Below are positions 28,907-38,314 of a stretch of 64,000 nt of DNA, in pieces. This DNA comes from Blastococcus sp. VKM Ac-2987 (GTDB lineage Bacteria; Actinomycetota; Actinomycetes; Mycobacteriales; Geodermatophilaceae). Every line of letters starts with the position of its first letter. Position 1 is the stretch's first letter. The translations under genes and the position numbers were made by a program. The stretch lies in the NCBI RefSeq assembly GCF_026967805.1, contig NZ_JAPVBG010000002.1:828190-892189 (forward strand), given 5' to 3'. The notes below the pieces were generated by a model. It was given only the letters and a program-made list of their open reading frames with translations, made no database searches and was not told the origin of the DNA.

Positions 28907-30046
28907 GTGACCGCCAGCCAGCCCCCGCCGCCCGAGGGCGAGCAGCCACCCTCCGGGCAGGGGGCCCCGCCGCCCGGGCAGCAGGGGGCCGGCCCGCAGC
29001 ACGCCGCACCGCAGTACGGCCAGCACCCCCACGGGCAGCCGGGGCAGCCCGGCTACGGGCAGCCCCAGTACGGGCAGCCGCAGTACGGGCAGGGTCAGTA
29101 CGGGCAGGGTCAGTACGGGCAGGGTCAGTACGGCCAGCCGTCGTACGGCCAGCCGTCGTACGGCCAGCAGTACGGCCAGCCGCAGTACGGGCCGGGGCCC
29201 TACCCCCAGCAGCCCTACGGGCAGGCCCCGTACGGCCAGCCGGGGTACGGCCCGGCCGGGTACGGGTCGACGCCCTACAGCCAGCCCGGCTACGGGCAGC
29301 CCTACGGTCAGCAGCCCTACGGCGCGCCCGGCTACGGAGCGCCCTACGGCATCCCCGAGCACCCGGGCGGGCGGCAGCCAGGGGCCGAGTTCTCGTTCGA
29401 CCCGAAGCGGCCGAGCTGGAGCGACTACGCCGTCGCGGGCGGGACGCTGCTGTTCCTGCTCGTCGCGCTCCTGCCCTGGTGGCGCTTCGGCGACGCCACG
29501 TTCGGGGTCACCTTCAGCGGCATCGAGGACGGCATGGTCCGCTCGGCCTTCGTGCTGCTGCTCCTCGCGGCGACCTGGGCGGTGCTGCCGGCGATCGTGC
29601 GCATGACGGTGACCTTCCCCCGGTCCGGGATCACCGTGGCGCTGGCCGCGCTCGGGCTGGTGCTGACGTTGTTCGCCTGGCTGGACACGCTGCGCTACAC
29701 CTTCTCGTTCTGGGCGCTGCTCGGCTTCCTGACCGCTGCGGGCGTCACCGCCGTGGCCGCCCTCGCCCTGCGCCGGGAGCTGCGCGACCGCCCGGCCCGG
29801 CCGAGCGTTCCGCAGGGTGGCGGTCCGTGGCCGCCGCAGGGGCAGCCCTTCCCCTACGGCGCGCCGCAGCCCTACGCGCCGGGGCAGTTCCCGCCGCCGG
29901 GCTACCCGGGGCAGCCCGGCCCGGCGGCGCCGCCGTGGCCGCCGCCGCCGCCGTCCGGACCTGCCCCGGGCGGGCACGGCGCGCCCCCCGGTGGCTCGAC
30001 GGCCTCGGGGGCTACCGACAGCGAGCACCCGCGCACGGACAACTGA
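28907..30046 (+). CDS. DUF5336 membrane protein with Tyr-Gly-Gln repeat N-terminus
   Basis: The N-terminal 155 residues are almost entirely Pro, Gly, Gln and Tyr, including over a dozen YGQP/YGQG units. Four membrane segments follow (starting [21 protein letters not shown]), and the C-terminus is again Pro/Gly-rich. The position after sucCD and before a DUF6350 gene and purN-purH equals that of mycobacterial Rv0954, a DUF5336 protein reported to associate with the cell-division machinery. The long YGQ tract is much richer than I expect for the family and resembles low-complexity, condensate-forming sequences. The GTG has GGAGGA six bases upstream. Confidence 0.82.
   Translation: MTASQPPPPEGEQPPSGQGAPPPGQQGAGPQHAAPQYGQHPHGQPGQPGYGQPQYGQPQYGQGQYGQGQYGQGQYGQPSYGQPSYGQQYGQPQYGPGPYPQQPYGQAPYGQPGYGPAGYGSTPYSQPGYGQPYGQQPYGAPGYGAPYGIPEHPGGRQPGAEFSFDPKRPSWSDYAVAGGTLLFLLVALLPWWRFGDATFGVTFSGIEDGMVRSAFVLLLLAATWAVLPAIVRMTVTFPRSGITVALAALGLVLTLFAWLDTLRYTFSFWALLGFLTAAGVTAVAALALRRELRDRPARPSVPQGGGPWPPQGQPFPYGAPQPYAPGQFPPPGYPGQPGPAAPPWPPPPPSGPAPGGHGAPPGGSTASGATDSEHPRTDN
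29081..29125 (+). repeat. 15-bp tandem repeat coding for YGQGQ units
   Basis: Three perfect copies of CAGTACGGGCAGGGT lie head to tail, flanked on both sides (about 29049-29180) by diverged 15-base copies (CAGTACGGCCAGCCG, TCGTACGGCCAGCCG). All copies keep the frame. Length variation between strains is expected. Confidence 0.85.
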
Positions 30047-30131
30047 TCGGCGAACCGAGGTCACCGACACGGAAGGCGGCTCCCGGCGAGTGCGCCACGC
30101 ATCGGCCGGGGCGGCTTGCGAGAGTGGAGGA

Positions 30132-31328
30132 GTGGTCTCCCTGCTCGCACGCCTGCCCTTCCGGCGGGACGACGGGTCGGCCGCACGATCCGCTCCGCCC
30201 GCCGTCCTCGCCGCCGGCGCGGCGGTGGCCGTCACGGTCGCCGGCCTGGTCGGGCTCGCCCTCGCCCTCGTCGTCGTCCAGACCCTCGACCCCGACGGCG
30301 GCATGTCGGTGGGGGCGTCGGCGTCGGTCGGCGCCCGGCTCTGGCTCCTGGCGCACGGCGCCGAGCTGCGGCTCCCGTCGGGGCCGCTGGTGCTGGCCCC
30401 GCTGCTCCTGACGCTGCTGGTGGCCGCCGGGCTGTCCTGGGCCGGGCGGGTGGCCGTCCGGGCGCTCGGCGACGCCGCACCGGCCCGCGCCGTCGTGCGG
30501 GCGGTCGCGCTGGTGGTGGCCGTGCACGTGGCGCTCACCGCGCTCCTGGCGCTGGTGCTGGACGACGACGTCGCGGGCACCGGGTGGCTGCGCACGCTGC
30601 TGGTCCTCCCGGTGCTGACCCTGCTCGCCGTCTGCTGGGGCGCCGGCCGGGAGTCGGGCCTGACCGGCGCCGCCCTGGACCGCCTGCCGGTCGTGCTGCG
30701 GCCGGTCCTCCGCGGGGTGCTGGCCGGGCTGCTCGCCGCGGTCGCCCTGGGCCTGGTCGTCGTCGCGGTGGCCCTCGCCAGCGACGCCGGGGGCTACGCG
30801 GCGCTCTCGGGCTCGCTCGGCGGGGCGGGCGCGGGGGCCCTCGGGCTGCTCGCGCTCGGCGCCCTCTACCTGCCGAACGCCGCCGTCGCCGTCGTCGGCC
30901 TGGCCGCTGGCCCCGGCTTCTACGTGGGCAGCGGGACGCTCGTCTCGGTGCACGGCGTGACGCTGGGCGCGGTGCCCGCCCTCCCGCTGCTCGCCGCCCT
31001 GCCCGACACCCAGGCGGTGCCCCTGGTCGCCTTCGTCTCCCAGGCGATCCCCGCTCTCGCCGGCCTCGTGGCGGGGACGACGCTGGGCCGGTGGTTCGAC
31101 GACCGCCACGGCGGCTCGGTCTCGGCCGGGCTCGCCGGCCTGCTGGCCGGCTCGCTGCTCGGCGTCGGCGCCGGGGTGCTGGCCTGGTTCGCCGGCGGCT
31201 CGCTCGGCGACGGCGCCCTCGCGGTGGTCGGCGCCCCACCCGTGGCCACCGGGCTGGCGGTCGCGGCGCAGGCCGGGATCGCCGCGGCGGTGGCCGGCGC
31301 GGTCACCCGCTGGCGGTCGCCGGCCTGA
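30132..31328 (+). CDS. DUF6350 family membrane protein
   Basis: The 398 residues are dominated by about ten hydrophobic segments rich in Ala, Gly, Leu and Val, with the family-like NAAVAVVGLAAGPGFYVGSGTLVSVHGVTLGAVPALPLLAALP in the middle. Function is unknown. The gene stands between a DUF5336 gene and purN-purH, as in mycobacteria (Rv0954-Rv0957). The GTG is close behind GTGGAGG; the exact start is uncertain by a few codons. Confidence 0.82.
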   Translation: MVSLLARLPFRRDDGSAARSAPPAVLAAGAAVAVTVAGLVGLALALVVVQTLDPDGGMSVGASASVGARLWLLAHGAELRLPSGPLVLAPLLLTLLVAAGLSWAGRVAVRALGDAAPARAVVRAVALVVAVHVALTALLALVLDDDVAGTGWLRTLLVLPVLTLLAVCWGAGRESGLTGAALDRLPVVLRPVLRGVLAGLLAAVALGLVVVAVALASDAGGYAALSGSLGGAGAGALGLLALGALYLPNAAVAVVGLAAGPGFYVGSGTLVSVHGVTLGAVPALPLLAALPDTQAVPLVAFVSQAIPALAGLVAGTTLGRWFDDRHGGSVSAGLAGLLAGSLLGVGAGVLAWFAGGSLGDGALAVVGAPPVATGLAVAAQAGIAAAVAGAVTRWRSPA

Positions 31329-31365
31329 CCGGGACCGGCCCGTCGAGGGCCCGGGCGACCCCGGA

Positions 31366-31371
31366 TAGGGT
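31366..31371 (+). promoter_or_regulatory. Candidate -10 box of purN
   Basis: TAGGGT lies seven bases before the purN GTG, suggesting a leaderless purNH message. Confidence 0.5.
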
Positions 31372-31378
31372 CGCGGAC

Positions 31379-32002
31379 GTGCCCGCCGACGAGCCTTCCC
31401 AGCGGGCCCGGCTCGTCGTCCTGCTGTCGGGCACCGGCTCGCTGTGCGCGGCCCTGCTGGAGGCCACCGACGACCCCGCCTACCCGGCCGAGGTGGTCGC
31501 GGTCGGCGCCGACCGGGAGGCCCCCGGCCTGGAGCACGCCCGCCGGCGGGGTCTGCCCACCTTCGTCTGCGCCCTGGGCGAGCACCCCGACCGCGGCGCC
31601 TGGGACCGCGCGCTGGCCGACCGGATCGTCGGTTTCGCGCCCGACCTCGTGGTCTCGGCCGGGTTCATGAAGATCGTCGGCCCGGCGGTCCTCGCCGGGT
31701 TCGAGGGCCGGCTGATCAACACCCATCCGGCGCTGCTGCCGGCCTTCCCCGGCGCGCACGCGGTGCGCGACGCCCTGGTGGCCGGCGTCCCGATGACGGG
31801 CTCGACCGTGCACCTGGTCGACGCCGGCGTCGACACCGGCCCGGTGCTGGCCCAGCGGGAGGTGCCGGTGCTGCCCGGCGACGACGAGACGCGCCTGCAC
31901 GAACGCATCAAGCACGTGGAGCGAGAGCTCCTGGTGGAGACGGTGGCGGAGTTCGTCACCCTCCCCCCGACCAGCCGGCCCCGGACGAGGAAGAGCCCCT
32001 GA
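31379..32002 (+). CDS. purN: Phosphoribosylglycinamide formyltransferase
   Basis: PurN transfers a formyl group from 10-formyl-THF to GAR, step 3 of purine synthesis. The 207-residue protein has the GAR-binding start [18 protein letters not shown], the catalytic [20 protein letters not shown] (Asn and His) and the Asp in [16 protein letters not shown]. Length is normal. The GTG was chosen because a -10-like box lies just before it and homology starts there. Its stop shares a base with the purH start (TGATG). FolD, encoded 2.8 kb downstream, makes the folate cofactor. Confidence 0.96.
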   Translation: MPADEPSQRARLVVLLSGTGSLCAALLEATDDPAYPAEVVAVGADREAPGLEHARRRGLPTFVCALGEHPDRGAWDRALADRIVGFAPDLVVSAGFMKIVGPAVLAGFEGRLINTHPALLPAFPGAHAVRDALVAGVPMTGSTVHLVDAGVDTGPVLAQREVPVLPGDDETRLHERIKHVERELLVETVAEFVTLPPTSRPRTRKSP

Positions 32003-33552
32003 TGAGCGACCGCACCCCGATCCGCCGCGCCCTGCTGGGCGTGTACGACAAGACCGGCATCGAGGAGCTGGCCGCCGGGCTGGCCGCCGCCGGCGTCGAG
32101 CTGGTCAGCACCGGCGCGACCGCGCGGCGGATCGCCGACGCCGGGGTGCCGGTCACCCCCGTCGAGCAGGTCACCGGCTTCCCCGAGTGCCTGGACGGCC
32201 GGGTCAAGACGCTGCACCCGGCCGTGCACGCCGGCATCCTCGCCGACCGGCGCAAGGCCGACCACGTCGCGCAGCTGGAGGAGCTGGGCATCGCGGCGTT
32301 CGACCTCGTCGTCGTCAACCTCTACCCGTTCACCGAGACCGTCGCCTCGGGTGCCTCGCCGGACGAGTGCGTCGAGCAGATCGACATCGGCGGGCCGGCG
32401 ATGGTGCGGGCCGCGGCCAAGAACCACCCGTCGGTCGCCGTCGTCGTCGACCCGGCCCGCTACGGCGACGTCCTCGCAGCGGCGGGCGCCGGCGGGTTCA
32501 CCCTGGCCGAGCGGCAGCGGCTGGCCGCCGCCGCGTTCCGGCACACGGCCTCCTACGACATCGCGGTCGCCTCCTGGATGGGGAACGTGCTGGCGCCCGA
32601 CGACGACAGCGGCTTCCCGGCCTGGGTGGGCGGCAACTGGGAGCGCGCCGACGTGCTGCGCTACGGCGAGAACCCGCACCAGGCGGCCGCGCTCTACCGC
32701 GCCGACCGGCCGGGGCTCGCGCACGCCGAGCAGCTGCACGGCAAGCAGATGTCCTACAACAACTACGTCGACACCGACGCCGCCTGGCGGGCCGCGCACG
32801 ACCACGACGAGCCGTGCGTGGCGATCATCAAGCACGCCAACCCGTGCGGCATCGCCGTCGGGGCCGACATCGCCGCCGCGCACCGCAAGGCGCACGCCTG
32901 CGACCCCGTGTCGGCCTTCGGCGGCGTCATCGCGGCCAACCGCGAGGTCGACCTCACCATGGCCGAGCAGGTGGCCGAGGTGTTCACCGAGGTCGTCGTG
33001 GCGCCCTCCTTCACCGACGACGCCGTCGCGGTGCTGACCGCGAAGAAGAACATCCGCCTCCTCCGGCTGCCGCACCTGCCCGAGGCCGGCGTGGAGCTGC
33101 GCCCGATCGGCGGCGGCCTGCTGCTGCAGACCCGCGACCGCATCGACGCCGCGGGCGACGACCCCACCACCTGGACCCTCGCCACCGGGGAGCCGCTGGA
33201 CGCCGCCGGCCTGGACGACCTCGTCTTCGCCTGGCGGGCGGTGCGCGCGGTCAAGAGCAACGCGATCCTGCTGGCCCACGACCGGGCCACGGTCGGCGTC
33301 GGGATGGGGCAGGTCAACCGGGTCGACTCCGCCCGCCTGGCCGTCGCCCGCGCGGGGGAGCGGGCCACGGGTGCGGTAGCGGCCTCGGACGCCTTCTTCC
33401 CCTTCGCCGACGGCCTGCAGGTCCTGCTCGACGCCGGCGTGCGCGCCGTCGTCCAGCCGGGCGGGTCGGTGCGCGACGAGGAGGTCGTCGCCGCGGCCGC
33501 GGCGGCCGGTGTGCCGCTGTACCTGACCGGCACCCGCCACTTCGCGCACTGA
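32002..33552 (+). CDS. purH: Bifunctional AICAR formyltransferase / IMP cyclohydrolase
   Basis: PurH performs the last two steps of IMP synthesis. The 516 residues comprise the N-terminal MGS-like cyclohydrolase domain ([48 protein letters not shown]) and the AICAR transformylase domain with KHANPCG (Lys277, His278) and the C-terminal [16 protein letters not shown] segment, here [13 protein letters not shown]. The last residues TGTRHFAH are typical. It overlaps purN by one base and forms an operon with it. Confidence 0.97.
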   Translation: MSDRTPIRRALLGVYDKTGIEELAAGLAAAGVELVSTGATARRIADAGVPVTPVEQVTGFPECLDGRVKTLHPAVHAGILADRRKADHVAQLEELGIAAFDLVVVNLYPFTETVASGASPDECVEQIDIGGPAMVRAAAKNHPSVAVVVDPARYGDVLAAAGAGGFTLAERQRLAAAAFRHTASYDIAVASWMGNVLAPDDDSGFPAWVGGNWERADVLRYGENPHQAAALYRADRPGLAHAEQLHGKQMSYNNYVDTDAAWRAAHDHDEPCVAIIKHANPCGIAVGADIAAAHRKAHACDPVSAFGGVIAANREVDLTMAEQVAEVFTEVVVAPSFTDDAVAVLTAKKNIRLLRLPHLPEAGVELRPIGGGLLLQTRDRIDAAGDDPTTWTLATGEPLDAAGLDDLVFAWRAVRAVKSNAILLAHDRATVGVGMGQVNRVDSARLAVARAGERATGAVAASDAFFPFADGLQVLLDAGVRAVVQPGGSVRDEEVVAAAAAAGVPLYLTGTRHFAH

Positions 33553-33559
33553 GACCCCG

Positions 33560-34192
33560 GTGATCAGCGCACGGCCGCACGTCGGGCCGCCGGAGGCCGG
33601 TGCCGTCGTCGAGGACGCGGACTTCGCGCGGGTCGACTGGTGGGGCGCCGAGCTCGACGGCGTCACCTTCACCCGCTGCCGGTTCGACGACGCCGGGCTG
33701 GAGGAGCTGGTCACGCGCCGGTGCGTGTTCGAGGAGTGCGTGCTGACCGGGGTGCGCATGGCGGGCGCGCAGCACTCCGGGTCGGCGTTCCTCTCCTGCC
33801 GCTTCGACCGCGCGAACCTGACCGACGTCACCTGGGACGGCTGCAAGCTCACCGGCTCGCAGTTCCCCGGCGCGCACCTGCGCCCGATGACGGCGACCGA
33901 GTGCGACTGGAGCTACGCCGCCCTGCGCGGGGCGGACCTCTCCGGGCTCGACCTCTCCGGTCAGCGCTTCCGCGAGGCCGACCTGACCGACGCCGATCTG
34001 CGCGAGTGCGACCTCACCCGCGCCGTCCTCGACCGCGCCCGGCTGCAGGGCACCAAGCTGCGCGGGTCCGACCTGCGCGGCGCGTCGACCGACGCGATCA
34101 ACTGGCGCGCCTTCGACCTCACCGGCGTGCGTCTCGACCTCGCCCAGGCGGTGCAGTTCACCGCCGCCCACGGGGCGCTCGTCGCGACCTAA
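33560..34192 (+). CDS. mfpA: MfpA-like pentapeptide repeat protein
   Basis: The 210-residue protein is a right-handed quadrilateral beta-helix built of A(D/N)LxX repeats, with a break near the middle (GSQFPGAHLRPMTATECDWSY). Segments such as AGAQHSGSAFLSCRFDRANL and the end DAINWRAFDLTGVRLDLAQAVQFTAAHG align with mycobacterial MfpA as I remember it. MfpA is a DNA mimic that binds DNA gyrase and lowers fluoroquinolone sensitivity. It starts with GTG seven bases after purH, so it is probably co-transcribed. The mycobacterial mfpB-type conservon genes are absent here. Its stop overlaps a convergent gene. Confidence 0.82.
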   Translation: MISARPHVGPPEAGAVVEDADFARVDWWGAELDGVTFTRCRFDDAGLEELVTRRCVFEECVLTGVRMAGAQHSGSAFLSCRFDRANLTDVTWDGCKLTGSQFPGAHLRPMTATECDWSYAALRGADLSGLDLSGQRFREADLTDADLRECDLTRAVLDRARLQGTKLRGSDLRGASTDAINWRAFDLTGVRLDLAQAVQFTAAHGALVAT

Positions 34193-34707
34193 CGGGGGCC
34201 GGTCAGCACGGCCTTGAGCGAGCCCAGCAGGCCGAGGACGGCGACGGCGATGCCGCACCAGAAGCCGAGGCCGAAGGCGCCGAGGTCCCAGTCGGCGGCG
34301 GCCAGCGGCACGATCACGGCGGCCGTGACGATGCCGCTCACCACCAGCGCCACGAGCCCCACGAACCGGTGGCTCCGGGCGGGCAGCCACAGGGCGATGC
34401 CCAGCAGCAGCAGCAGCCCGCCGCCGAGCACGATGGCCAGGGGCTGCCAGCCGCCGTCGTCGAAGATCTCCCCGAGGTCGGCGAACGCTTCGCGCACCAG
34501 CCGCCAGCCGCTGTCGCCGCGGTCGCGCAGCCAGTCCAGCGGCAGGCTGATCGCGGCGGCGATCCCGGCGAGGATCAGCAGCAGACCGCCCAGGCTCTCC
34601 GGCCCCCGGAAGGCCACCGGCCGGTCGGAGTACGGCGGCGCCGTCGTCCCCGGCAGGGACCCGGAGGATGCCGTCGCGCCGGTCGGGGACTGGTCGCGCT
34701 CGGTCAT
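34189..34707 (-). CDS. Unknown membrane protein
   Basis: A 172-residue protein with a polar N-terminus ([20 protein letters not shown]), then four hydrophobic segments ([85 protein letters not shown]). No known family is recognised. The ATG is supported by CCGGAGG. Its end overlaps the convergent mfpA-like gene by 4 bp, and its start faces folD. Confidence 0.75.
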   Translation of the reverse strand: MTERDQSPTGATASSGSLPGTTAPPYSDRPVAFRGPESLGGLLLILAGIAAAISLPLDWLRDRGDSGWRLVREAFADLGEIFDDGGWQPLAIVLGGGLLLLLGIALWLPARSHRFVGLVALVVSGIVTAAVIVPLAAADWDLGAFGLGFWCGIAVAVLGLLGSLKAVLTGPR

Positions 34708-34792
34708 CGCGCACCTCCGGGTGTGGGCGGGGCACCTGCGCCCCGTTCCCCCGACCCTAGGGCCGCGGCGTCCGCCGCGGGACCCTCTCCGG

Positions 34793-34798
34793 CAGACT
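34793..34798 (+). promoter_or_regulatory. Candidate -10 box of folD
   Basis: CAGACT is six bases before the folD GTG; the same hexamer and spacing recur at other GTG starts in the window. Confidence 0.4.
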
Positions 34799-34804
34799 GT
34801 CGGC

Positions 34805-35674
34805 GTGCCCGCGACGACATTGGACGGCAAGGCCACCGCGGCGGCGATCCGCGCCGAGCTCACCGAGCGGGTGGCCGCTCTCGCCGCGGCCGGTCACCGG
34901 CCCGGCCTCGGCACGCTGCTGGTGGGGGACGACCCCGGCAGCCGCTGGTACGTGAACGCCAAGCACTCCGACTGCGCCCAGGTGGGCATCGCCAGCATCC
35001 AGCGCGAGCTGCCGGCCACCGCGACCGAGGCCGACGTGCTCGCCGTGGTCGAGGAGCTCAACGCCGACCCGGCCTGCACCGGCTACATCGTGCAGCTGCC
35101 GCTGCCGGACGGGATCGAGGAGAGCACGATCCTCGAGGCGATGGACCCGGCCAAGGACGCCGACGGGTTGCACCCGGTCAACCTCGGGCGGCTGGTGCTG
35201 AACGTGCCCGGGCCGCTGCCCTGCACCCCGGTCGGCATCGTGGAGCTGCTGCGCCGCTACGAGGTGCCGATCGCCGGCGCCGAGGTCGTCGTCATCGGCC
35301 GCGGCATCACCGTCGGCCGCCCCCTGGGCCTGCTGCTCACCCGCCGCTCGGAGAACGCGACGGTCACGCTGTGCCACACCGGCACCCGCGACCTGGCGGC
35401 GCACGTGCGCACGGCAGACGTCGTCGTCGCCGCCGCGGGGGTGCCCGGCCTGATCACCGCCGACATGGTGAAGCCCGGGGCCGCCGTCCTCGACGTCGGC
35501 GTCAGCCGGGTCGACGGGAAGATCGCCGGCGACGTCGCCCGGGACGTGGTCGACGTCGCCGGGCACGTGGCGCCCAACCCCGGCGGCGTGGGGCCGATGA
35601 CCCGCGCGATGCTGCTGCAGAACGTGGTGCTCGCCGCCGAGCAGGCCGCGGCGGCCGAGGCGCTGTCGGCCTGA
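34805..35674 (+). CDS. folD: Methylene-THF dehydrogenase / methenyl-THF cyclohydrolase
   Basis: FolD interconverts 5,10-methylene-THF and 10-formyl-THF with NADP, providing formyl groups for PurN and PurH. The 289 residues include the catalytic Lys53 ([14 protein letters not shown]), the substrate-binding [23 protein letters not shown] and the NADP site [16 protein letters not shown], followed by [23 protein letters not shown] is the start; no Shine-Dalgarno site is visible. A DUF3017 gene follows after two bases. Confidence 0.96.
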   Translation: MPATTLDGKATAAAIRAELTERVAALAAAGHRPGLGTLLVGDDPGSRWYVNAKHSDCAQVGIASIQRELPATATEADVLAVVEELNADPACTGYIVQLPLPDGIEESTILEAMDPAKDADGLHPVNLGRLVLNVPGPLPCTPVGIVELLRRYEVPIAGAEVVVIGRGITVGRPLGLLLTRRSENATVTLCHTGTRDLAAHVRTADVVVAAAGVPGLITADMVKPGAAVLDVGVSRVDGKIAGDVARDVVDVAGHVAPNPGGVGPMTRAMLLQNVVLAAEQAAAAEALSA

Positions 35675-35676
35675 CC

Positions 35677-35976
35677 GTGAACCGCCCGCCGCTCTACGTC
35701 CGTCGCCCCTTCCTCGCGGGGCTGGTGCGGCAGCTGCCGCTGCTGGCGGTGCTCGTCGTGGTGGCCGCCGGGCTGCTGCTGGTCACCGTCGAGCACTGGC
35801 GCTGGGGGCTGGTCGTCGTCGGGCTGGCGATGGTCGGGGCGGCGCTGCTGCGGCTGCTGCTCCCGGTGCGACGGGTCGGCTTCCTCGCCGTGCGCAGCCG
35901 CCCGGTCGACGTCGTGCTGCTCGCCGCTACCGGGGTCGCGCTCACCGCCGTCGCGCTGGCCATCCCGGGCACGTGA
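35677..35976 (+). CDS. DUF3017 family membrane protein
   Basis: A 99-residue protein with three predicted membrane segments (LPLLAVLVVVAAGLLLVTV, WGLVVVGLAMVGAALLRLLL, VVLLAATGVALTAVALAIP) and the polar motif AVRSRPVDVV between the second and third. Small proteins of this family follow folD in many actinobacteria. Function unknown. It starts two bases after the folD stop with GTG, so it is co-transcribed and probably coupled. Confidence 0.85.
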   Translation: MNRPPLYVRRPFLAGLVRQLPLLAVLVVVAAGLLLVTVEHWRWGLVVVGLAMVGAALLRLLLPVRRVGFLAVRSRPVDVVLLAATGVALTAVALAIPGT

Positions 35977-36010
35977 GCTCCCCGGGGCGGCACGAGGCGG
36001 CGACCAGCGC

Positions 36011-36016
36011 TAGGTT
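36011..36016 (+). promoter_or_regulatory. Candidate -10 box of mdh
   Basis: TAGGTT is seven bases before the mdh ATG, with no Shine-Dalgarno site in between. Confidence 0.5.
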
Positions 36017-36023
36017 GACGACC

Positions 36024-36977
36024 ATGGCGAAGCAGCCCAGGAACGGGAAGGTCACCGTGGTCGGTGCCGGCTTCTACGGCTCCACCACCGCACTCCGCCT
36101 GGCCGAGTACGACATCTTCGAGACCGTCGTGCTCACCGACATCGTGGAGGGCAAGCCCGAGGGGCTCGCGCTGGACATGAACCAGTCGCGGCCCATCGAG
36201 GGATTCGAGACCGAGGTGATCGGGGTCGGCGGCGGCTCCTACGAGGGCACCGAGGGCTCCGACGTCGTCGTCGTCACCGCCGGTCTGCCGCGCAAGCCCG
36301 GCATGAGCCGCATGGACCTCATCGAGACGAACGCGGGCATCGTCCGCCAGGTCTCGGAGAACATCGCGGCCACCTCGCCGGACGCGGTGGTGGTCGTCGT
36401 CTCCAACCCGCTGGACGAGATGACCGCGCTGGCGCAGCTGGCCACCGGGTTCCCGCACCAGCGGGTGATGGGCCAGGCGGGCATGCTCGACACCGCGCGC
36501 TTCACCAACAACGTCGCCGAGGAGCTCGGCGTCCCGGTGGCCTCGGTCCGGACGCTGACCCTCGGCTCGCACGGCGAGACGATGGTGCCGGTGCCCTCGC
36601 GCTGCACCGTCGACGGCAAGCCGCTGGCCGACGTGCTGGCCCCCGACCGCATCGAGCACCTCGTGCAGCGCACCCGGAACGGTGGCGCCGAGGTGGTCGC
36701 GCTGCTCAAGACCGGATCGGCCTACTACGCTCCTTCCGCCGCGGCTGCCCGCATGGCCCGCGCGGTCATGGAGGACTCCGGCGCAGTGATGCCGGTGTGC
36801 ACGTGGGTCGACGGCGAGTACGGCATCTCCGGGGTGTACCTGGGGGTGGAGGCCGAGATCGGCCGCGGTGGCGTCACGCGCGTCGTCGAGAGCGACCTGT
36901 CGGAAACCGAACGGGCGGGCCTGCGCGAGGCGGCCGAAGCGGTGCGCGCCAAGCAGGCCGACGTAGCCGACCTCTGA
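36024..36977 (+). CDS. mdh: Malate dehydrogenase (LDH-like type)
   Basis: The 317-residue enzyme oxidises malate to oxaloacetate with NAD. Visible are the nucleotide fold [11 protein letters not shown] (residues 10-20), the substrate loop [10 protein letters not shown] (Arg90, Arg96; this RKPGMSR loop marks malate rather than lactate specificity), catalytic Asp156 in GMLDTARF and the proton-relay His183 in GSHGETMVP. It belongs to the tetrameric LDH-like class rather than the dimeric mycobacterial-type Mdh. An ATG start is chosen, because homology begins there and a -10-like box is close upstream. icd follows 37 bases later. Confidence 0.94.
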   Translation: MAKQPRNGKVTVVGAGFYGSTTALRLAEYDIFETVVLTDIVEGKPEGLALDMNQSRPIEGFETEVIGVGGGSYEGTEGSDVVVVTAGLPRKPGMSRMDLIETNAGIVRQVSENIAATSPDAVVVVVSNPLDEMTALAQLATGFPHQRVMGQAGMLDTARFTNNVAEELGVPVASVRTLTLGSHGETMVPVPSRCTVDGKPLADVLAPDRIEHLVQRTRNGGAEVVALLKTGSAYYAPSAAAARMARAVMEDSGAVMPVCTWVDGEYGISGVYLGVEAEIGRGGVTRVVESDLSETERAGLREAAEAVRAKQADVADL

Positions 36978-37014
36978 CCGAGCCGGTCAGAGCTGCAGAG
37001 AGGGAATCAACCAC

Positions 37015-38229
37015 GTGAGCAAGATCAAGGTCGAGGGCACCGTCGTCGAGCTCGACGGCGACGAGATGACCCGGATCATCTGGCAGTTCATCAAGGACCA
37101 GCTGATCCTCCCGTACCTCGACGTCAACCTCGAGTACTACGACCTCGGCATGGAGCACCGCGACGCCACCGACGACCAGGTGACGATCGACTCCGCCAAC
37201 GCCATCAAGAAGCACGGCGTCGGCGTCAAGTGCGCGACCATCACGCCGGACGAGGCGCGGGTCGAGGAGTTCGGGCTGAAGAAGATGTGGCGGTCCCCGA
37301 ACGGGACGATCCGCAACATCCTCGGCGGCGTGATCTTCCGCGAGCCGATCATCATGCAGAACGTGCCGCGCCTGGTGCCGGGCTGGACCAAGCCGATCAT
37401 CGTCGGCCGCCACGCCTTCGGTGACCAGTACCGCGCCACCGACTTCAAGTTCCCCTCGGCGGGGACCCTGACGGTCACGTTCACCCCGTCCGACGGCTCC
37501 GAGCCGATCGAGCACGAGGTCTTCCAGGCGCCCGGCGCCGGCGTCTCGCTGTCGATGTACAACCTCGACGAGTCGATCCGCGACTTCGCGAAGGCCTCGC
37601 TCAACTACGGCCTCGACCGCGGCTACCCGGTCTACCTCTCGACGAAGAACACGATCCTCAAGGCCTACGACGGCCGGTTCAAGGACATCTTCGAGGAGGT
37701 CTTCCAGGCCGACTTCAAGGAGAAGTTCGACGCGGCCGGCATCACCTACGAGCACCGGCTGATCGACGACATGGTCGCCGCCTCGCTCAAGTGGGAGGGC
37801 GGCTACGTCTGGGCCTGCAAGAACTACGACGGTGACGTGCAGTCCGACACCGTGGCCCAGGGCTTCGGCTCGCTCGGCCTCATGACGTCGGTGCTCGCGA
37901 CCCCGGACGGCCGCACGGTCGAGGCCGAGGCCGCGCACGGCACGGTCACCCGGCACTACCGCCAGCACCAGAAGGGCGAGCAGACGTCGACCAACCCGAT
38001 CGCGTCGATCTTCGCCTGGACCCGGGGCCTGGCCCACCGCGGCAAGCTGGACGGCACCCCCGAGGTGACCCGCTTCGCCGAGACCCTGGAGAAGGTCTGC
38101 ATCGACACCGTCGAGAGCGGCCAGATGACCAAGGACCTCGCGCTGCTGATCTCCAAGGACCAGCCGTGGCTGAACACCCAGGACTTCCTGGCGGCCATCG
38201 ACGCCAACCTGCAGAAGGCCATGGCCTGA
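37015..38229 (+). CDS. icd: NADP-dependent isocitrate dehydrogenase (homodimeric, eukaryotic-like type)
   Basis: The 404-residue protein starts [29 protein letters not shown] and has the substrate loop [19 protein letters not shown], the metal-binding [28 protein letters not shown] region and the adenine-site [18 protein letters not shown]. These mark the type-II IDH class shared with eukaryotic IDH1/2, not the 740-residue monomeric type also found in actinobacteria. The GTG is preceded by GAGAGGGAA. It is presumably co-transcribed with mdh and ends at a strong terminator. Confidence 0.96.
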   Translation: MSKIKVEGTVVELDGDEMTRIIWQFIKDQLILPYLDVNLEYYDLGMEHRDATDDQVTIDSANAIKKHGVGVKCATITPDEARVEEFGLKKMWRSPNGTIRNILGGVIFREPIIMQNVPRLVPGWTKPIIVGRHAFGDQYRATDFKFPSAGTLTVTFTPSDGSEPIEHEVFQAPGAGVSLSMYNLDESIRDFAKASLNYGLDRGYPVYLSTKNTILKAYDGRFKDIFEEVFQADFKEKFDAAGITYEHRLIDDMVAASLKWEGGYVWACKNYDGDVQSDTVAQGFGSLGLMTSVLATPDGRTVEAEAAHGTVTRHYRQHQKGEQTSTNPIASIFAWTRGLAHRGKLDGTPEVTRFAETLEKVCIDTVESGQMTKDLALLISKDQPWLNTQDFLAAIDANLQKAMA

Positions 38230-38245
38230 CGTAGGCACCCGTCAC

Positions 38246-38281
38246 CGCGGGCCCCCCGACCTCCGGGTCGGGGGGCCCGCG
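38246..38281. terminator. Terminator after icd
   Basis: Fifteen-base perfect arms (38246-38260 and 38267-38281) enclose CTCCGG. It sits between the convergent ends of icd and the CAP-domain gene and can serve both. Confidence 0.88.
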
Positions 38282-38314
38282 TGCGTTCCCGGCCCCGGGC
38301 TCTCGGGCTCCGGG

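Noticed and set aside
29049..29180. CRISPR-like regular repeats
   Set aside because: The repeats are contiguous 15-base units in the coding frame without unique spacers. They encode the YGQ low-complexity tract.
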